The notes: generated by a model not told the origin, from the letters alone. Shown: positions 41,866 through 52,534, counted from the first letter of the stretch. The stretch: DNA of 64,000 nucleotides from Acanthosepion esculentum (GCA_964036315.1 OZ038517.1:20616074-20680073), one strand, 5' to 3'. Numbers and translations are program-made.

Positions 41866-42184
41866 CTGGAAAAGACCTGGAAGTTCACTATTTTCTCATA
41901 GCTGGGACCCCAACAGGTGCTACCACCCCGGGTCAGGGTGGACCTGGGAACACCAGCAATTAAGAGGTGGTTCCACGCTTCCTCAAAACCTCCTGATCAG
42001 AGGCCTTGCTGTTGGATGCAGTTATAGTGTAAGGAGGGCGCCCCCTAGTGAACAATTAGGGAATTAAGGAGGAGCTAACTCTGACAATAGCAGCAGTCCC
42101 CATGAACAGGCATAGAAGGGTACAAGATGATAACAACACTCAGAAAAAAGGTCTCATTCTAGGGATTGACCAGGCTCGACTTCA

Positions 42185-42583
42185 GTGATTGCAGGAGAAT
42201 CAGAGTTTCAATTTAAGCTGGCCGTAAGCCAATTATTATTGAAAAACCCACTTGGAACATTCCTATTCCATCCACCTCTTTTATTAAATATTCTGATGAA
42301 ACACTTTGCCCAAGAATACTTGCAGCCGAAACTGAAGAAAGAGAAAACGTTTAGGAAATATTTAATAAAAGGTGTGGTTGGAATAAAGATGTCTCAGGTG
42401 GATGTTTCTCAAAAAAAAAAAAAAAAAGAATATTCATCTCATCCCATATATTTGAAACTTACAGGTAGTCACAGGGAGAAAATGAATTTTCCAGAAGAAA
42501 TAAAAAGTACCAAGAAGAACAATTTGAGATTTTGTTATTTGATGGAAGTAATAACCTCAGTTGTGAAGTGTTTAGCATCATGA
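42185..42583 (+). CDS. Unrecognised ORF, 132 residues, doubtful
   Basis: An open frame starts MIAGESEFQFKLAVSQLLLK and has a Lys-rich stretch produced by a 19-base A run at 42411. No domain, signal peptide or membrane segment is convincing. No splice or promoter signals can be assigned, and codon content follows the local AT bias. Probably chance. Confidence 0.12.
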   Translation: MIAGESEFQFKLAVSQLLLKNPLGTFLFHPPLLLNILMKHFAQEYLQPKLKKEKTFRKYLIKGVVGIKMSQVDVSQKKKKKEYSSHPIYLKLTGSHREKMNFPEEIKSTKKNNLRFCYLMEVITSVVKCLAS

Positions 42584-42829
42584 AAAGCCATAACACCACC
42601 AAATAGTGCAGCAGTTACTATCAAGCACTTTCTGTCTTCATAAGTTGCATGTACTGTTGCCATAGAGAAGTGCAGAGAGAGAAGATTCGAAAGCCACAAA
42701 AATGCTGGATGAGGAAATAGCTACATTAAGCATAGTTCCAAGAAATATGGAATGACAGGGAAAACAATGATACAATAAATAATTTTGAAGGAACAGTATT
42801 CTCTTAAGACAGATTGTTTTTTATGGCTT

Positions 42830-43145
42830 ATCAACCTTTTTAGATAGTAAGGATTTATTTATCTATTTTTTTAAGATTATAATGGTTTAGTAATAAAAGT
42901 CTTACTAATTAACCCATAGTTGGGGGTGAGAAGAATTAGATTCATACCTTTCCCAAAGGTATTTGTGCATAAGTAAATATAACAAACCTGAACAGAATTA
43001 GAACTCTGCTCTCCAATTAACAATTCTGAGCCATTATCCATTATAGCACACTGTACGTCCAAGCTTAGAGCATCTGGTATTCCTAAGCAGTCACCAATCT
43101 AGGTACTGAACAAGCTTGACATTGCTTAACTTGAGTGATTGTATA
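42830..43145 (-). repeat. Composite 5S rRNA / tRNA-derived SINE
   Basis: On the minus strand the 5S-like head (GTTAAGCAATGTCAAGC, TTCAGTACCTAGATTGGTGA, GGAATACCAGATGCT) is at 43145-43068. The tRNA-like part includes TTGGAGAGCAGAGTTC and CTAATTCTG. The body has ATACCTTTGGGAAAGGTATG, and the tail GGTTGATAAGCCATAAAAA at about 42830. Same order as at 37.0 kb. Confidence 0.72.
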
Positions 43146-43204
43146 GTAACCAGTGTGTCAAGGTGATGTGGCATGGCTGTATTCTCTTGAATTTGTTCAA
43201 AACA

Positions 43205-43385
43205 ATGAAATAAGAAAATAAAAACCAGTATGGATTTTAAAACACCCGAAGGGCATATGTGTGAAGTGAATCTAACTGGTCTCAGCTGAAATACAAACTT
43301 GGTTTACTAATTCCATTTTTGGTTTGATAACCATTACACCAGGTTCCATCGGGATATCAGACACCCAGTAAACAATTAGCAAGAC
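43205..43385 (-). repeat. tRNA-derived SINE (CTGATAACCATTACA type)
   Basis: Almost identical to the middle copy of 45620-46165: GGGCATATGTGTGAAGTGAA, TCTAACTGGTCTCAGCTGAA and TTTGATAACCATTACACCAG. Confidence 0.65.
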
Positions 43386-43389
43386 TGTA

Positions 43390-44440
43390 CACATGCTTGT
43401 TTAAGAAAAACATGAACTCAAAAAGACTGCTCAGTACTTTGAAATACCTGTAGGGTGTTGAAAAATTTTCTGCATGATTCAATTACCCAAATCTGACCTT
43501 TCCTTTCAACTACCAAAAAGAGACATCTTTGCTGCTATAGATGTCCAAGCACAAAAGACTTGATTTGCAATGTTAAGTATTGTTACCCGTAGACAATCCA
43601 TTTAAGTGTCATCATTCATCAAGAACTGTCACAAATGAAATGGCCATGGTGGATCACAATTTGCCACATCTTGAAGGAATACGGCACATGGAAAGGGCTT
43701 CTTGATCAGGCTGAGAACTTTTCATCGCACACTCATAGACAGAATTAGCTGGATTATATGCACATGCTGTAGCAAAATGTTTTAAAATTTTCTTTGTTTC
43801 TTAGAATGTTGGCGATCAAATAAGTTAAAGATTATTATTAAATTATTTGCAACATTTTCAAATTAAAAGGCACTGAAAGTGTTAAAGGAATAAAAAAAAG
43901 AAAATTTTAGGTGACAAAAAGCAAAATGCAAAGGGAATAAAAAGAAAAAATTGAAAAAGAAAAAAGATAAACTGTTTTTTTTACCAACCTCATATTGGAG
44001 ATATGACTGTTTATCAGCATTACCATTATTCAAATAGAAATGTTTATTTATACTCAGATTACTTCAGTTGGGAGGTTTGCTTTTCTTTTTTTTTTTAATT
44101 TTAAAATAAAAGCATTTTATATGATTTATTTAAATAAAGTTCTTAAATTTGATGAATATATTTCAATATATAAATTTGAATATATTTCAACCCATATCTA
44201 CCTGGTGTCAGTTTAAACAGATGTCTTCATTTTTTTCATATATCTAAAATAAAATTAACTATAATTTCACACTGAAATATATTGGAAAATTTCCAAGTTT
44301 TCTTGTGACCCCACCCATGCAAAATTTAACCAAAATGGCCACAATATATGGAAGGAAAAAAAAAGAAGGCATCAATTTAACCCAAGTTTGCCCCGTATCA
44401 GTTTAAAATGATTCCATATATCTAAATAGTAAACAATAAT
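43390..44440. other. Unassigned AT-rich DNA
   Basis: No coding or recognised repeat. TGATCCACAATTTGCC-type unique sequence and several A/T homopolymers. Confidence 0.4.
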
Positions 44441-44990
44441 TTTGGTGCTCCTGTTATATATCTCAGGATTCTCAACAAAATCCAAAGATAGGTCTGTAAT
44501 ATAATCGATCCTGACATGGCATCTCAACCAGCCACTTTCCCCACTGCCGAGATGTGGCTTCCTTCTGTGCTTTTCTATAAATATTTTCATGGAAGTTGGT
44601 TCTAATGAGCTCACCCCCTTGGTACCTTGACCACATGAATTTAAGTGTACTACTAGACTGGCAATTAGGTCTCATCATTTTACTGTTGAATTAGCTAGAT
44701 GTAACCATAAGTTCTATTCTAAGAGTTTCTTTCTTTGCACTTTTCGCCTGTGGAAATTTATTCTAGTTTTTTGCTTCCCTGCCACCTATGATGTTCAAAA
44801 ATCTAAATGCAACATCAATAGTCATCTTCTGTTCCTGAATCTGGTTCTTTTATTGTCCTTTCTCCTCACCAGAGTCTTCTCATATTCTTTCACTCTCAGT
44901 AACCCCTTGCGTTTTAGTGGCATTATCGTCTTGCTTAGGGTAAAATGATTAAAAAAACCTCCCCTTTTGCACAGAAAGTAGCATAATAAT
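44440..44990 (+). pseudogene. LINE ORF2 3' end fragment with complete tail
   Basis: ATATATCTCAGGATTCTCAA, CAAAATCCAAAGATAGG (the DKIQR region), ATCCTGACATGGCATCTCAA, CACATGAATTTAAGTGTACT and ATCTAAATGCAACATC lead to the best-preserved tail in the window (CAGTAACCCCTTGCG, TTTTAGTGGCATTATCGTC, TTGCTTAGGGTAAAATGATT, then A6). It abuts the 30-bp array that follows. Confidence 0.72.
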
Positions 44991-45547
44991 GCTATAATAT
45001 TCAGTATCAAGTATAATAATGCTATAATATTCAGTATCAAGTATAATAATGCTATAATATTCAGTATCAAGTATAATAATGCTATAATATTCAGTATCAG
45101 TATAATAATGCTATAATATTCAGTATCAAGTATAATAATGCTATAATATTCAGTATCAGTATAATAATGCTATAATATTCAGTATCAAGTATAATAATGC
45201 TATAATATTCAGTATCAAGTATAATAATGCTATAATATTCAGTATCAAGTATAATAATGCTATAATATTCAGTATCAGTATAATAATGCTATAATATTCA
45301 GTATCAAGTATAATAATGCTATAATATTCAGTATCAAGTATAATAATGCTATAATATTCAGTATCAAGTATAATAATGCTATAATATTCAGTATCAGTAT
45401 AATAATGCTATAATATTCAGTATCAAGTATAATAATGCTATAATATTCAGTATCAAGTATAATAATGCTATAATATTCAGTATCAAGTATAATAATGCTA
45501 TAATATTCAGTATCAGTATAATAATGCTATAATATTCAGTATCAAGC
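44985..45547. repeat. 30-bp AT-rich minisatellite with LLLS higher order
   Basis: Nineteen nearly identical units (ATAATGCTATAATATTCAGT plus a short spacer). Units are 30 bp when the spacer reads TATCAAG (L) or 29 bp when it reads TATCAG (S). The order is LLLS LS LLLS LLLS LLLS L, a 119-bp higher-order unit repeated with one shortened member. Homogeneity suggests recent amplification. It is unrelated in sequence to the CTATAG-containing 30-bp family. Confidence 0.95.
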
Positions 45548-45619
45548 TGTAGGATTTTTTCAGTAACCTTTTCTGAGTTGAACTGTTTTGCAAGGCTAAG
45601 GGTTCAAACAGACCCTCTA

Positions 45620-46165
45620 TTTGCCTACACAGGCAGAAATGGATTCATACCTTTCCAAAGGCATGCGTGAAACATATCTAACCAGTCTCAACCAAAATAC
45701 ATAGGCAGTTTGCCAAACATGACACTAGCTTGCAAGTTTATCACAATATCAGGTGATAAGACAAAGCACAGGGAGAAATGGATTCATGCCTTCCGAAGGG
45801 CATATGTGTGAAGCGAATCTAACTGGTGTCAGCTGAAATACAAACTTGGTTTACTAATTCCATTTTTGGTCTGATAACCATTACAGCAGCTTCCATCAAG
45901 ATATCAGACAGCAGAGAGAGAAATAGATTCATGCCTCTCCAAGGGCATTAAGGCAATGATTTGCTAATTCCATTTTCCATGCCCGTAACCATTACTACAC
46001 TAACTACCACTGTATCTGATACAATACAAATTTTTATTTCAGTATTTTCAAGTCCAGTCAGACTTGGGCTTACTACTGGTAACATGTAACCCAGTATAAC
46101 TTGTTGCATGGAGAGGTGGTTGCCACCTAAACCAGCTCCCTCACAAGCTTTTCTGCTCATCAGAA
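45620..46165 (-). repeat. Three tandem tRNA-derived SINE segments
   Basis: Three diverged units in the same orientation each contain GAAATGGATTCAT or GAAATAGATTCAT, a CCTTTCC/AAGGGCAT block and CTAACTGG or CTAACCAG. The head complement GGTCTGATAACCATTACAGC or CCGTAACCATTACTAC lies at the right of the second and third. Spacing is about 140-150 bp. The third ends near CACCTAAACCAGCTCCC. Confidence 0.6.
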
Positions 46166-46551
46166 AGGTGGCATGTTACCTTGCAAGACGAAAAATAAAA
46201 CCTGTCAAAGGGTGGATGAGGGTGATATAGGAACCTATGGCCAACATATATATAAGGCTACAATAGGGTCTCAAGCTTTAAATGGCAACCTTCCTAGAGA
46301 TAGTGTCTTGATAAAAAAAACATTTGGTGTATTTGGACTACAGTGAGCATCTTGTAAAACCTTGCCTCAGATTATTATGACAAGATCTTCTGTCAGGCAG
46401 AACTCATCTTGCGTTGTGTGAGATTTAATCCCAGTTCTGCCGAAAAAAAAAATGCTGGTCATGATGTATGGTTTTGCTAAATTTGAAAGTTTTGGATAAA
46501 AATTTTGGAATTTACTATCTGTAACAATGAAAATATATATAAACATATAAA

Positions 46552-46787
46552 CAGGGCGTCCCCACAAAATGTACTCACTCCTTAAATGATAATAAATGCA
46601 GTATTTATTTACTTGCAAACAAGATTAATGGTTAAAATTAAGAAATTAATGTTTATGACTTACAAAGATCAATGGTTTAAATTAAATGAAATTAAATGTA
46701 TGGATCTAAAAAAAAGAAAAATATGCAAGAAGTTATAGGAAGTCAAAAAGTGAGTAGATATTTGGGGGACATCCTCTTTATATAGAT
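46552..46787. mobile_element. Mariner-like MITE
   Basis: Left end CAGGGCGTCCCCACAAAATG with TACTCAC. The right end reads inward AGGATGTCCCCCAAATATC with TACTCAC. These are imperfect inverted ends with TA-rich flanks. About 235 bp, with no coding content. Confidence 0.6.
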
Positions 46788-46869
46788 ATAACTTAACACT
46801 TTAAATGTTATGTTTTAGTGTATACTCATATTTGAGTAGGTGCTACGTTTATTTATTAAACAGTATATT

Positions 46870-47255
46870 TATTTTATTTTCCCCTCTCATATACGAATAT
46901 CCATTAAAAGTAATGTTTAAAGTGATAAAATCTGTCGAATTAATGAAAAATCCATTATTTCTTTAGAAATTGCTTTGTTTAGGTTTGGATGCAAAACTGA
47001 GCAGATATGAAATTTAAAGATTTTATGGCTAGGAGGATTTTGCTTAAAATCACTATTCAGTCTTCCTCGATCGGCAAAAGTCCTTTGTATATGTGTTGGT
47101 TAAGGCATGTCGGATCTGACAAAAGTTCCCACTACCCAGAGGGGCACAGGTACAAATCCTCCTGAAGAGCACATGTTTTTCTTTAATAAGATTTCTCGAA
47201 TATTCAGGCTGGTAGATGGAAATAAAATAAAAAATTATTGTTTAATAAATAAACA
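46870..47255 (+). repeat. Dispersed repeat (TTTCTCAAATATTCA family), second copy
   Basis: Homologue of 13855-14175: ATGTTTAAAGTGATAAAATC, AATTGCTTTGTTTA, AAAATCACTATTCAGTCTTC, then CAGGTACAAATCCTCC (B-box-like) and TAATAAGATTTCTCGAATAT. A third, truncated copy starts at 47270. Confidence 0.6.
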
Positions 47256-48795
47256 TTGCGCCTATTCAAATATGGGTATCCAATAAAAAATAATGTTTAA
47301 AGTGATAAAATCTGTCGAATTAATAAAAAAAAAAAAAAATCTATTACTTTAGAAATAGATAGATCTCAAAAGTTTTAAGTCAGCCATAATTGTAATATGA
47401 GGCATGGTAAAAAATCAGTTATAATGAGTTAAAAAATATAGTATAAGCAACACAAGCAGAGATATTGTAAAATGCTTTAATTCATATGAAAAAAAATTAG
47501 CATCAGACTTTGAAGCAGAAATTTTTAAATGTGACTTTTTAAAATTTTTTTACCTGATTTCACATTTTGAACTGATATATATATATTTTTTTTTTTCATA
47601 ACTTTTAAGAAAATAATTAACCATTCTGGTGGATATTATAGTACAAATGCGAACAGAAAGTTTTTTTTCCTTTTAACTAATTTAAGAAACACTTTCTGTT
47701 GGTACACTAATCAAGAAATAATAATTTTCTCTTTCTACAAATAAAAATTATTTTTGAGCTTAAAAGATCATTGTTACATGATTTAAAATTTCTTCTTTTT
47801 GCTTTTTTTTTTTTTAAAAAACATGCATTCAAATTCCAATTTTTTTTTTTTAGACAGTAAATGTATAATTGATTACTAAAAATTTATTAGGTGTGTGTGT
47901 ATGTAAAAAGAAATTTCCTAAAATTTTTTTTTTTTTTTTTTTTTTTTAATTCAGTCCATTTTTTCCAAGAGGTTGCTGGGATGTACCCAATATATTCAGA
48001 AAAAAAAAAAAAATCAAAATATAAGATCAGGCAAAAGAAAAAAGTCAGCGTTATATTTTTTCCCTCATTTTTGTTGGTAAACTTTTATTATTTATTTTTT
48101 TAAGTTTAGGCAGAGGAAATAAAATGAAAAAGCTTGCATTTTAGAATAGAGTTTATTATTCCATAATTAATATTCATCTTCCGTTCCAGTAATTACCAAA
48201 TTTGTTTATTTAGTCTTTTTTACGTTCTTTTTCTCCTCGCAAGTGGGCATCAAGTCTGTTGAAATTTAGTTTTGAAATAACCAAAAAAAAAAATAAACAA
48301 AAAAACAAAACAAAAAAAATCACATATATTCAAAATACAAACAAAACTCCCTTTTTTTTTTCCACTCCAGCACTTTTCTTTTTTATATTTTTTGTTTTTT
48401 AAAGTCATATATATATATTTAATTTTTTTTTTTTTTTTCCCTTGCTCCTACCATTATTTTTTTTTTTTAATCCCCTGTTATGGTAGACAGGTGGCTCTGT
48501 ACATTGATGCTACAAGCAAGAGCAACTGTTTACAATGAATAGCACTTTGTATGAGAACTTGAGAATATTTATTGTAGCATGCTCAGACATATTCCGTTTA
48601 ATTTCCAACAAACAAGACAAACTCTTTTGTCAAGCAAAGCACATGTGTTTATAAAAAAAAAAAAACTGCATATGTTTGTAGTCAATTAGATACGAACAAA
48701 TACGCACAGAATTAGATATTCTACAGACATGTATACATAGAAAGAGAAAAGAGTATATATATATAAAAAGACATATGCTTGCAATCCTAGAATGT
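47256..48795. other. Low-complexity DNA rich in A/T homopolymers
   Basis: Many runs of 8-20 A or T (for example 47927-47947 and 48427-48438). No coding or repeat family recognised apart from the truncated 47270-47350 fragment. The short plus frame 47891-48103 is homopolymer-driven. Confidence 0.5.
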
Positions 48796-49010
48796 GTGTG
48801 TGTGTGTATGTATATATATATATATACACATACATACATATCTGTGTGTGTGTTCTGATTTAAAAGTATATATATATATATATCTGTGTGTGTGTTCTTC
48901 TGATTTAAAAGTATGTATATATCTGTGTGTGCGTTCTGATTTAAAAGTATATATATATATATATCTGTGTTCTTCTGATTTAAAAGTATATATGTAAATA
49001 TATGAGTGAG
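48795..49010. repeat. Complex (TG)n(TA)n minisatellite, about 55-bp units
   Basis: Four units each with TGTGTGTGTTCTGATTTAAA, AGTATATATA and TATATCTG; the same TGTTCTGATTTAAAAG unit recurs at 49935-49975. Confidence 0.85.
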
Positions 49011-49086
49011 TGTATGTTCTTAAAATTGATGTTATATATATATATATATGTATATAGACTTAAATTGAAATTTTTTTTATAAGCCT

Positions 49087-49090
<4 letters not shown>

Positions 49091-49121
<31 letters not shown>
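49091..49121. repeat. (TA)n microsatellite
   Basis: About fifteen TA units next to the foldback carrying two hammerhead-like folds. Confidence 0.95.
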
Positions 49122-49124
<3 letters not shown>

Positions 49125-49159
49125 TTTATTTGAATATTACAACATAAATATGTTATAAA

Positions 49160-49214
49160 ATCACGACAAAAGTAGCCATTTTGTTTCAACACTTCTTGTG
49201 TCTTGTCAAGTGAT
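49160..49214 (-). ncRNA. Variant hammerhead-like fold (UUGACAA), left arm
   Basis: Mirror image of the right-arm fold at 49253-49307, with helix I AUCAC/GUGAU, the same core, helix II and helix III. Because the arms are near-identical it adds no independent evidence for the structure. Confidence 0.45.
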
Positions 49215-49252
49215 AATATAGAATAAAAAGGTTTTATTCTATATTCTATATT

Positions 49253-49307
49253 ATCACTTGACAAGACACAAGAAGTGTTGAAACAAAATGGCTACTTTTG
49301 TCGTGAT
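49253..49307 (+). ncRNA. Variant hammerhead-like fold (UUGACAA), right arm
   Basis: Helix I AUCAC/GUGAU is at 49253-49257 with 49303-49307. Core UUGACAA is at 49258-49264. Helix II GACAC/GUGUU with loop AAGAA is at 49265-49279, and GAA at 49280-49282. Helix III ACAAAA/UUUUGU with a seven-base loop is at 49283-49301, and C at 49302. All three helices differ in sequence from the 35.3-kb variant, yet the UUGANAA core, GAA and the A...U-C junction are the same. C3 and G8 are replaced by U and A, which can still pair. Confidence 0.55.
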
Positions 49308-49437
49308 TTTATAACATATTTATGTTGTAATATTCAAATAAATAATTATATCTGCTCTACTCTGTATTGAGCACTCTTTAATGAATATTAATTGTTGGTT
49401 ATTGGATTTCACTCCGTATATACCAATCCTAAACTTG

Positions 49438-49438
<1 letters not shown>

Positions 49439-49473
<35 letters not shown>
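49439..49473. repeat. (TA)n microsatellite
   Basis: About seventeen TA units before a GTGCACATTTCATT element. Confidence 0.95.
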
Positions 49474-49474
<1 letters not shown>

Positions 49475-49475
<1 letters not shown>

Positions 49476-49862
49476 GTGTGCACATTTCATTAAATACAAC
49501 AGACAAGGTGCTTTTATTTAGTTTTTTAGACAATTTCTCATGCGATCTAATAATCTTTTTCTTTTCGGATGATAAATTATATAAAAACTGTCCGAATGTT
49601 CTTTTTATCCAAGCGCTTTCAGCTATACATTTAGCCATTTTCAAGGATTATATTTCAACTGTTAGAATTAGAAATAGTCTGTTATATGTATGTTTTATAA
49701 AATGTTTCATTTTTTTGTTTCAAAACACGGTCAAGATATTATGTCCATGTTCAAATTTAATATTATTAAGTGTTGGTTTAAATTGTATAAAAAAACGAAA
49801 TAAAAGCACCTTGTCAGTCGTTTTTAATGAAATGTGCATAAAAGAAGGGTTTGCTGCCTAAA
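49475..49862. mobile_element. Element with terminal inverted repeats (GTGCACATTTCATT)
   Basis: Left end GTGCACATTTCATTAAATAC with ACAAGGTGCTTTTATTTAGT. Right end ATAAAAGCACCTTGTC with AATGAAATGTGCATAAAAGA. Inverted arms of about 60 bp enclose about 270 bp. A second copy, 50805-51545, has the same ends and is enlarged by an internal tandem repeat. Flanked by (TA)n on both sides. Confidence 0.7.
49607..49648 (-). ncRNA. Variant hammerhead-like fold (UUGAAAA core)
   Basis: The minus strand has helix I AUCC/GGAU, core UUGAAAA (complement of 49638-49644), one extra U, helix II GGCUA/UAGCU with a six-base loop, GAA, palindromic helix III AGCGCU and U (complement of 49611). It lies inside the GTGCACATTTCATT element. 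Same plan as the 35.3-kb fold, with different helices. Confidence 0.45.
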
Positions 49863-49863
49863 T

Positions 49864-49867
<4 letters not shown>

Positions 49868-49924
<57 letters not shown>

Positions 49925-49950
49925 TACATATGTGTGTGTGTGTGTGTGTT
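49868..49950. repeat. (CA)n(TA)n(CA)n(TG)n microsatellite
   Basis: About 24 TA units bounded by CA and TG runs. Confidence 0.95.
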
Positions 49951-50006
49951 CTGATTTAAAAGTATATATGTAAATATATGAATGAGTGTATGCTGTTAAA
50001 ATTTGT

Positions 50007-50038
<32 letters not shown>

Positions 50039-50039
50039 T

Positions 50040-50112
50040 ATGTATATAGACTTAAATTGTAAGTATATATATATAATATATATATTCTTACAATTTAAGT
50101 CTATATACATAT
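50040..50112. repeat. Perfect foldback around (TA)n
   Basis: TGTATATAGACTTAAATTGT with AAG, then (TA)n, then the exact complement CTTACAATTTAAGTCTATA. A cruciform-capable palindrome of about 70 bp. A one-armed relative is at 49050-49075. Confidence 0.85.
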
Positions 50113-50138
50113 ATGTATGTTTAAAACTTAAAAGTCTA

Positions 50139-50139
<1 letters not shown>

Positions 50140-50194
<55 letters not shown>
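50140..50194. repeat. (CT)n(TA)n(CA)n microsatellite
   Basis: Seven CT, about fifteen TA and eight CA units. Confidence 0.95.
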
Positions 50195-50195
<1 letters not shown>

Positions 50196-50260
50196 TTTAA
50201 AAATGTGGAGATCAGTTGAATCTGCTATGTTGATTTCAACTGATCTCCTAATTTTTAAAG
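50195..50260. repeat. Hairpin, about 26-bp arms
   Basis: CTTTAAAAATGTGGAGATCA with GTTGAA pairs with TTCAACTGATCTCC and ATTTTTAAAG around a 13-base loop, with one two-base mismatch. The size would suit a hairpin RNA, but position between microsatellites favours a foldback element end. Confidence 0.7.
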
Positions 50261-50269
50261 TTAAAAGCT

Positions 50270-50800
50270 CTACATGTTATTTTTATTTTATTTTATTTTT
50301 CACACGTGTATTGAGTACTTTTTAATACTACAGTTTCCTGGTCTGATTTACCTCTGACCATTAACCTTTTATATTTATATAAAAGCTTTATTTTTGTACC
50401 AAAATTCAACAATAAAACTGGCAGATTTATAGACTTTGGAAGGGTCCAACTAGAGATATACCTTTCTTAAATTGGTCATTGAACCTTGATTTATCATGAG
50501 GCTTTCCCATGGCTTATCTCTCTCAATCAGAAATATCAATTATAGTAATTGGAAGTATATGATAGTAAAGTACCTTAAAACTACTAGATTTCATTAGTAA
50601 TATAGCACATGTGAAAAAATAAATTCCTCCCAAAAAGTACAACTTCATTTAATTCTTGTATCAGACATGTCTGAAAATTCCAATTTTTAACATCTTTTCT
50701 TATACTTCTCGTTGGTTTAAAGGCTGAATAATATACAATAAATATTATTTTCATTTTCTCTTGAAATTTTTTTTTATAGGCCTATAATATATATACACAC
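50270..50800. other. Unassigned AT-rich DNA
   Basis: 50300-50350 (GTATTGAGTACTTTTTAATA) resembles the 49.36 kb segment after the foldback and the TTGAGCTCT block at 5.37 and 52.88 kb. 50430-50520 (AGACTTTGGAAGGGTCCAAC, TTGGTCATTGAACCTTGATT, CATGAGGCTTTCCCATGG) recurs at 57745-57830. Confidence 0.5.
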
Positions 50801-50804
50801 ATAT

Positions 50805-51545
50805 ATATGTGCACATTTCATTTAATACGACAGACAAGGTGCTTTTATTTAGTTTTTTTTATACAATTTCTCATGCAATCTAATAATGTTTTTCTTTTTG
50901 GATGATAAATTATATAAAAACAATCCGAAAGTTCTTTTTATCCGAGCGCTTTCGGCTATACATTTAGCCATTTTCAATGATTAAATATTTTAACTGTTAA
51001 ATAAGAAATAGTTTGTTGTATGTATGTTTTATAAAATGTTTTCATTTTTCAAAACACGGTCAATATATTGTGTCCATGTTCAAAGTTAATGTTATTAAGT
51101 GTTAGTTTTTTTTGTTTTTATTAATAAGGCTTCCATTATTTTTAGGCTTTTTTTGCATGTAGATGATGCTATTATATTAGTGTTGTGTCCATGTTCAAAG
51201 TTAATGTTATTAAGTGTTAGATTTTTTTGTTTTTATTAATAAGGCTTCCATTATTTTTAGGCTTTTTTTGCATGTAGATGATGCTATTATATTAGTGTTG
51301 TGTCCATGTTCAAAGTTAATGTTATTAAGTGTTAGTTTTTTTTGTTTTTATTAATAAGGCTTCCATTATTTTTAGCCTTTTTTTGCATGTATTGAGTGTC
51401 AGATAAAAAGATAATTCGGACAGTTTTTATATAATTTATCATCCGAAAAGAAATTATTAGATCACATGAGAAATTGTATAAAAAACTAAATAAAAGCAAC
51501 TTGTCTGTCCCATTCAATGAAATGTGCATGAAAGAAGGATTGCTG
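50805..51545. mobile_element. GTGCACATTTCATT element, second copy, enlarged
   Basis: Same inverted ends as 49475-49862. The interior from 51065 to about 51390 is a tandem triplication of an about 116-bp unit (GTGTCCATGTTCAAAGTTAA, TTAATAAGGCTTCCATTATT, GCATGTAGATGATGC). Confidence 0.75.
50938..50981 (-). ncRNA. Variant hammerhead-like fold (UUGAAAA core), second copy
   Basis: Homologue of 49607-49648 with helix II repaired to GGCUA/UAGCC and cleavage base C. Helix I has one mismatch (AUCA with GGAU). The G-U to G-C change in helix II relative to the first copy is consistent with a maintained helix. Confidence 0.45.
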
Positions 51546-51558
51546 CCTAAATACACAA

Positions 51559-51562
<4 letters not shown>

Positions 51563-51616
<54 letters not shown>
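51563..51616. repeat. (TA)n microsatellite
   Basis: About 26 TA units. Confidence 0.97.
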
Positions 51617-51619
51617 ATA

Positions 51620-52480
51620 TATCTCCAAGTAAAACGAGAACAAATAACGTCTGTAGCATTTAATTTAAAAGAGGGTTCAATAGAGCTAAATGTTATTTAT
51701 TTTAGGATATTGAAACAAAAACATGTTAAAAATCGTTACACAGTTATGTTTCAACATTACAAATATGTCTCCTTAGGCGATGGTAAACTACTGGCAAGTG
51801 AACAAATATTTTAGTCCCCCCCCCCCCCAAAAAAAACCCTCTTTTTTTCTTAAGAGGAAAAAAAAAAAAAAACAGAATTAAAAATAGGCTTGTGGACTTT
51901 ACCGTGATTATCCAAAACCAAATTTTATTATTCTTCTTGGAGTTAAAATAATAGTTCACTAGCCAGTAGTTGGCCATTGCCCAAGGAGACATTTGTAGCA
52001 TTGAAAAATAATTGTAATCATGCAGCAATTTTTTAACATGGTTCTATTTTAATATCCTAGAATAAATGTATGCAAGTGACTGCAATTAAAATGTCCACAT
52101 GTGTGTAAATATATGCTTATTTGCAAATTTGTTTTGCTTCTATCATATACATTATATGTGCATAATTTAAAAGCGTATGCATATATGTACATATAATTCA
52201 TTTCTTTTACCACACATGTGTATGTATGTATATATATATATATATAATGTATGTATTTAATGTCTGCACAATACTATATTTGCATCAATTTAGATCTGCA
52301 AAGACACACACACATTCATATCTATAGCAATAAAAAAATCATGTATTGTTATATATATATATACATAAATTTAGGCTTATCTATATCTAAACATAGTTTA
52401 GATATTTTTTATCAACAATTAAATATATACACACTAAATAACAAAACTGATATAAAATAGTTTAGAAAAACAAACTCACA
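51620..52480. other. AT-rich DNA with a duplicated inverted block
   Basis: 51745-51800 (TTTCAACATTACAAATGTCT-like, CTCCTTAGGCGATGG, CTACTGGC) is inverted at 51955-52010 (CTAGCCAGTAGTTGGCCATT, GCCCAAGGAGAC, TTGTAGCATTGAA), so this is another foldback. A C10 run then A6 is at 51818. No coding. Confidence 0.55.
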
Positions 52481-52481
52481 C

Positions 52482-52484
<3 letters not shown>

Positions 52485-52525
<41 letters not shown>
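52485..52525. repeat. (TA)n microsatellite
   Basis: About twenty TA units. Confidence 0.97.
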
Positions 52526-52527
<2 letters not shown>

Positions 52528-52534
52528 ATTTTTG

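Larger units (their letters stand above)
49125..49345. mobile_element. Foldback element with long near-perfect arms
   Basis: Left arm 49125-49230 and right arm 49240-49345 are almost exact inverted copies (ends ATTATTTATTTGAATATTAC and its complement; inner ends TATAGAATAAAA and GGTTTTATTC). Each arm contains a complete hammerhead-like fold, listed separately. Confidence 0.8.
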
